Shown here in pieces: positions 6,441-8,104 of a DNA stretch of 8,104 nt (the first letter of the stretch is position 1; every line of letters starts with the position of its first letter). The notes under the pieces were generated by a model. The model searched no databases. It was not told where the DNA came from and was given only the letters and a program-made list of their open reading frames with translations. The DNA lies in assembly GCA_030612965.1 (NCBI GenBank), contig JAUWMW010000098.1:1-8104 (forward strand). Direction: 5' to 3'. Source of the stretch: a bacterium (lineage in GTDB: Bacteria > Zixibacteria > MSB-5A5 > GN15 > FEB-12). Made by a program: the position numbers and the translations under genes.

Positions 6441-7868
6441 ATGTCCCTCAAGATAATAGTCCTCGCTGCCTATGCCCTCATGATTATCGTAGTCGGTATC
6501 GCCGGCTTTCGCAAGACGCGGTCGTTCTCGGATTTCTTCCTCGGGGGCGGCAAGGTCGGCGCCTGGATGACAGCCTTCACCTACGGTACCGCCTATTTTT
6601 CCGCCGTGCTGTTTATCGGCTTCGCAGGCAAGATCGGATGGGGGTTTGGGTACTCCGGTCTGTGGATAGCTCTGGGCAATACGCTTATCGGTGTGCTCGG
6701 CGTCTGGTGGTTGCTGGGCTATCGCATCAAGAAGATGTCGGTGGAGTACGGCGTCCACACGGTGGCCGAGTTTCTGGACAAACGTTACCACAGCCCATTT
6801 TTGAAACTGTTCGCGTCGGTATGCATCTTTGTCTTTTTCATCCCCTACACCGCCGCTGTCTTTATGGGGCTGTCCTATCTGTTCCGGTCAACGTTTGGCA
6901 TTGACTATACCCTGGCTTTGATTCTGATGGGTGGCTTCACAGCTCTCTACCTTGTGCTGGGTGGCTACAAATCGATTACGATTATCGACACGATATTCGG
7001 CATGATCATGTTGGTCGGGGTGGTCGTTCTTCTGGTGAGCCTGCTTGACAAGGGAGACGGTCTGGCCAATATCAGCAGCGGCATCGCCGCGATAGATCCG
7101 GGATTAGTATCCAAAGTCGGTCCGCCAGGATGGTGGCCGTTGGTCAGTCTGGTGTTTTTGACCAGCGTGGCGCCGATGGCCATGCCGCAGTTGATCCAGA
7201 AATTCTACGCCATCAAAGACAAGCGCGCGATTCGGGTCGGCATGATATGCTCCAGCATATTCGCCCTCATCATAACCGGTATCGGGTATTTCGCGGGCGC
7301 GACCACTCGCTTTTTCCTGAATCCTGACAGCGCACCCAGAGCCTTCGATAACGGCAAGCCGATTTTCGACGCGCTCATGCCGGAACTGCTCACCAATATC
7401 ATTCCCGAAGGTCTCTCGATTGTCATACTGCTTCTGATCCTCTCGGCCTCGATGTCTACATTGGCGGCATTGGTCCTGATCTCAAGCTCTACTATCGCCA
7501 AAGACTTCTACGCCGGTTTTGTCAACAAAGGTGTCTCGGACAAACGTCTCACTTTGCTGATGAGATACTCCAGCGCCTTTATGGTACTGCTCGCGGTCAT
7601 CTTTGCCTACTTTCGCCCCTCGACCATAGTCAGCATCCTTGGGATATCCTGGGGAGCTATCGGAGCGGTTTTTCTGGGACCGTTCATCTGGGGATTGTTC
7701 ACCAAGCGCATGAACAAGATAGGCGCCATATCGTCGTCCGTTGTCGGTCTGACGGTCTGCCTCGTCTTGTATGCACAAGGTATGCCATCGCCACAAGCGG
7801 GAACAATCGGCATGATCGCATCGCTGGTACTCAATCCGATCGTTAGTTACATGACACCAGCCCCATGA
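6441..7868 (+). CDS. Sodium:solute symporter, SSS family
   Basis: This 475-residue, very hydrophobic protein belongs to the SSS family (PutP, PanF, SGLT), inner-membrane carriers that couple sodium entry to solute uptake. The length is typical and about thirteen membrane segments can be placed. Family marks are RSFSDFFLGGGKVG (27-40), the signature around LVLGGYKSITIIDTIFGMIM (171-190), and SASMSTLAALVLISSS (335-350) followed by AKDFY, where S339 and T340 appear to match the Na2-site Ser/Thr of PutP (recalled alignment). The substrate cannot be read from sequence; pantothenate, proline, monocarboxylates or sugars are all possible. AAGG lies 6 bp before the ATG. It is divergent from the oxidoreductase operon and apparently monocistronic. 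Its last six codons recur in frame at 7966-7983 and there run on for six more residues, so the C-terminus looks slightly shortened by an insertion. Confidence 0.92.
   Translation: MSLKIIVLAAYALMIIVVGIAGFRKTRSFSDFFLGGGKVGAWMTAFTYGTAYFSAVLFIGFAGKIGWGFGYSGLWIALGNTLIGVLGVWWLLGYRIKKMSVEYGVHTVAEFLDKRYHSPFLKLFASVCIFVFFIPYTAAVFMGLSYLFRSTFGIDYTLALILMGGFTALYLVLGGYKSITIIDTIFGMIMLVGVVVLLVSLLDKGDGLANISSGIAAIDPGLVSKVGPPGWWPLVSLVFLTSVAPMAMPQLIQKFYAIKDKRAIRVGMICSSIFALIITGIGYFAGATTRFFLNPDSAPRAFDNGKPIFDALMPELLTNIIPEGLSIVILLLILSASMSTLAALVLISSSTIAKDFYAGFVNKGVSDKRLTLLMRYSSAFMVLLAVIFAYFRPSTIVSILGISWGAIGAVFLGPFIWGLFTKRMNKIGAISSSVVGLTVCLVLYAQGMPSPQAGTIGMIASLVLNPIVSYMTPAP
7848..7864. repeat. 17-bp direct repeat, left copy (inside symporter end)
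   Basis: TACATGACACCAGCCCC matches 7966-7982 with one mismatch (T for C). It encodes the final residues YMTPAP, with the last base of the proline codon just outside. The two copies bracket family C copy 2, as a target-site duplication would. Confidence 0.75.
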
Positions 7869-7894
7869 ACTCTGAATCTCACGAATCACGAATT

Positions 7895-7959
7895 CTTGTA
7901 GGGTAGGTTTGTCTTCAAACCTGCCGACACAGGCGGGTCCGAAGACGGACCCACCCTAC
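7895..7959 (+). repeat. Two-hairpin repeat family C, copy 2
   Basis: Two perfect 7-bp stems: AGGTTTG/CAAACCT (7905-7911, 7916-7922) with loop TCTT, and GGGTCCG/CGGACCC (7935-7941, 7946-7952) with loop AAGA. The loops are complementary and the outer GTAGGG and CCCTAC pair, so the element can fold as two hairpins or one long one. It is inverted relative to copy 1 and starts 26 bp after the symporter stop, so it could also stabilise or end that transcript. Confidence 0.9.
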
Positions 7960-7965
7960 GGGGAC

Positions 7966-8004
7966 TACACGACACCAGCCCCCGTCGCCGTGCGGGATCG
8001 CTAA
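7966..8004 (+). pseudogene. Displaced former 3' end of the symporter gene
   Basis: The right copy of the 17-bp repeat (7966-7982) reads, in one frame, YTTPAPVAVRDR and then TAA (8002-8004). The first six residues match the present end of the symporter, YMTPAP. The simplest reading is that this was the original gene end, pushed 118 bp away when the family C element arrived. It has no start codon or ribosome site of its own. Confidence 0.5.
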
Positions 8005-8051
8005 TTGGCCGGATGGTAGAGGCAAAAACCAAGCGCCTTCAGAACAAGGAC

Positions 8052-8080
8052 AAAAAAAGGCGGAGCATCCTTGCTCCGCC
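8052..8080 (-). terminator. Intrinsic terminator for a gene right of the window
   Basis: On the minus strand a perfect 9-bp GC-rich stem (GGCGGAGCA, 8080-8072, with 8067-8059) and 4-base loop are followed by seven T (8058-8052). This is a textbook intrinsic terminator for a minus-strand gene beyond base 8104. The plus strand has no T-run right after the stem, so it would serve the symporter poorly. Confidence 0.85.
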
Positions 8081-8104
8081 ATCGCACGCAGTGGGACTTT
8101 TATA

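Noticed and set aside
8052..8080. Terminator of the symporter gene
   Set aside because: The T-run lies on the minus-strand side only; on the plus strand the stem is not followed by T residues.

Overview
The window reads as a chromosomal segment of a free-living, probably anaerobic or facultative, uncultured bacterium. The evidence is a three-subunit molybdenum/iron-sulfur membrane oxidoreductase, an FdhD maturation factor, a sodium-coupled symporter and intergenic DNA packed with hairpin repeats. No taxonomic marker gene is present. From memory this repeat-rich style recalls candidate phyla such as Zixibacteria or deltaproteobacterial lineages, but that is only a guess.

Layout, left to right. 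Bases 52-870 (minus strand) encode FdhD. Bases 871-1349 are non-coding and made almost entirely of inverted repeats, including an approximately 359-bp imperfect palindrome (987-1345). Bases 1350-5723 (minus strand) are a compact operon read right to left: a large molybdopterin subunit (3027-5723), a four-cluster ferredoxin-like subunit (2351-2977) and an NrfD/PsrC-type eight-helix membrane subunit (1350-2312). A sigma70-like promoter lies just upstream (5787-5814). Bases 5724-6440 are a second repeat-rich spacer. Bases 6441-7868 (plus strand) encode a sodium:solute symporter (SSS family). Bases 7869-8104 hold another repeat copy and a strong minus-strand terminator for a gene outside the window on the right.

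How the genes work together. The three operon subunits form a complex iron-sulfur molybdoenzyme: catalysis at the bis-MGD site, electrons through five predicted [4Fe-4S] clusters, and quinone/quinol exchange at the membrane subunit. FdhD probably sulfurates the cofactor. The large subunit has no twin-arginine signal and a stop codon directly upstream of its start, so it should face the cytoplasm, unlike exported polysulfide, thiosulfate or DMSO reductases. Its presumed Mo-ligand cysteine is not followed by the histidine typical of formate dehydrogenases, so formate is not the obvious substrate. The substrate stays open; the phenylacetyl-CoA:acceptor oxidoreductase (PadBCD) type is one possible relative.

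The most unusual material is non-coding. Two 65-bp repeat copies in inverted orientation (59/65 matches) flank the symporter. The right-hand copy sits between two 17-bp near-identical sequences; the first holds the symporter's last codons and the second continues in frame for six more residues. This looks like an insertion with target duplication that trimmed the symporter's C-terminus. Several repeat families with different sequences share the same two-hairpin, inverted-pair architecture.
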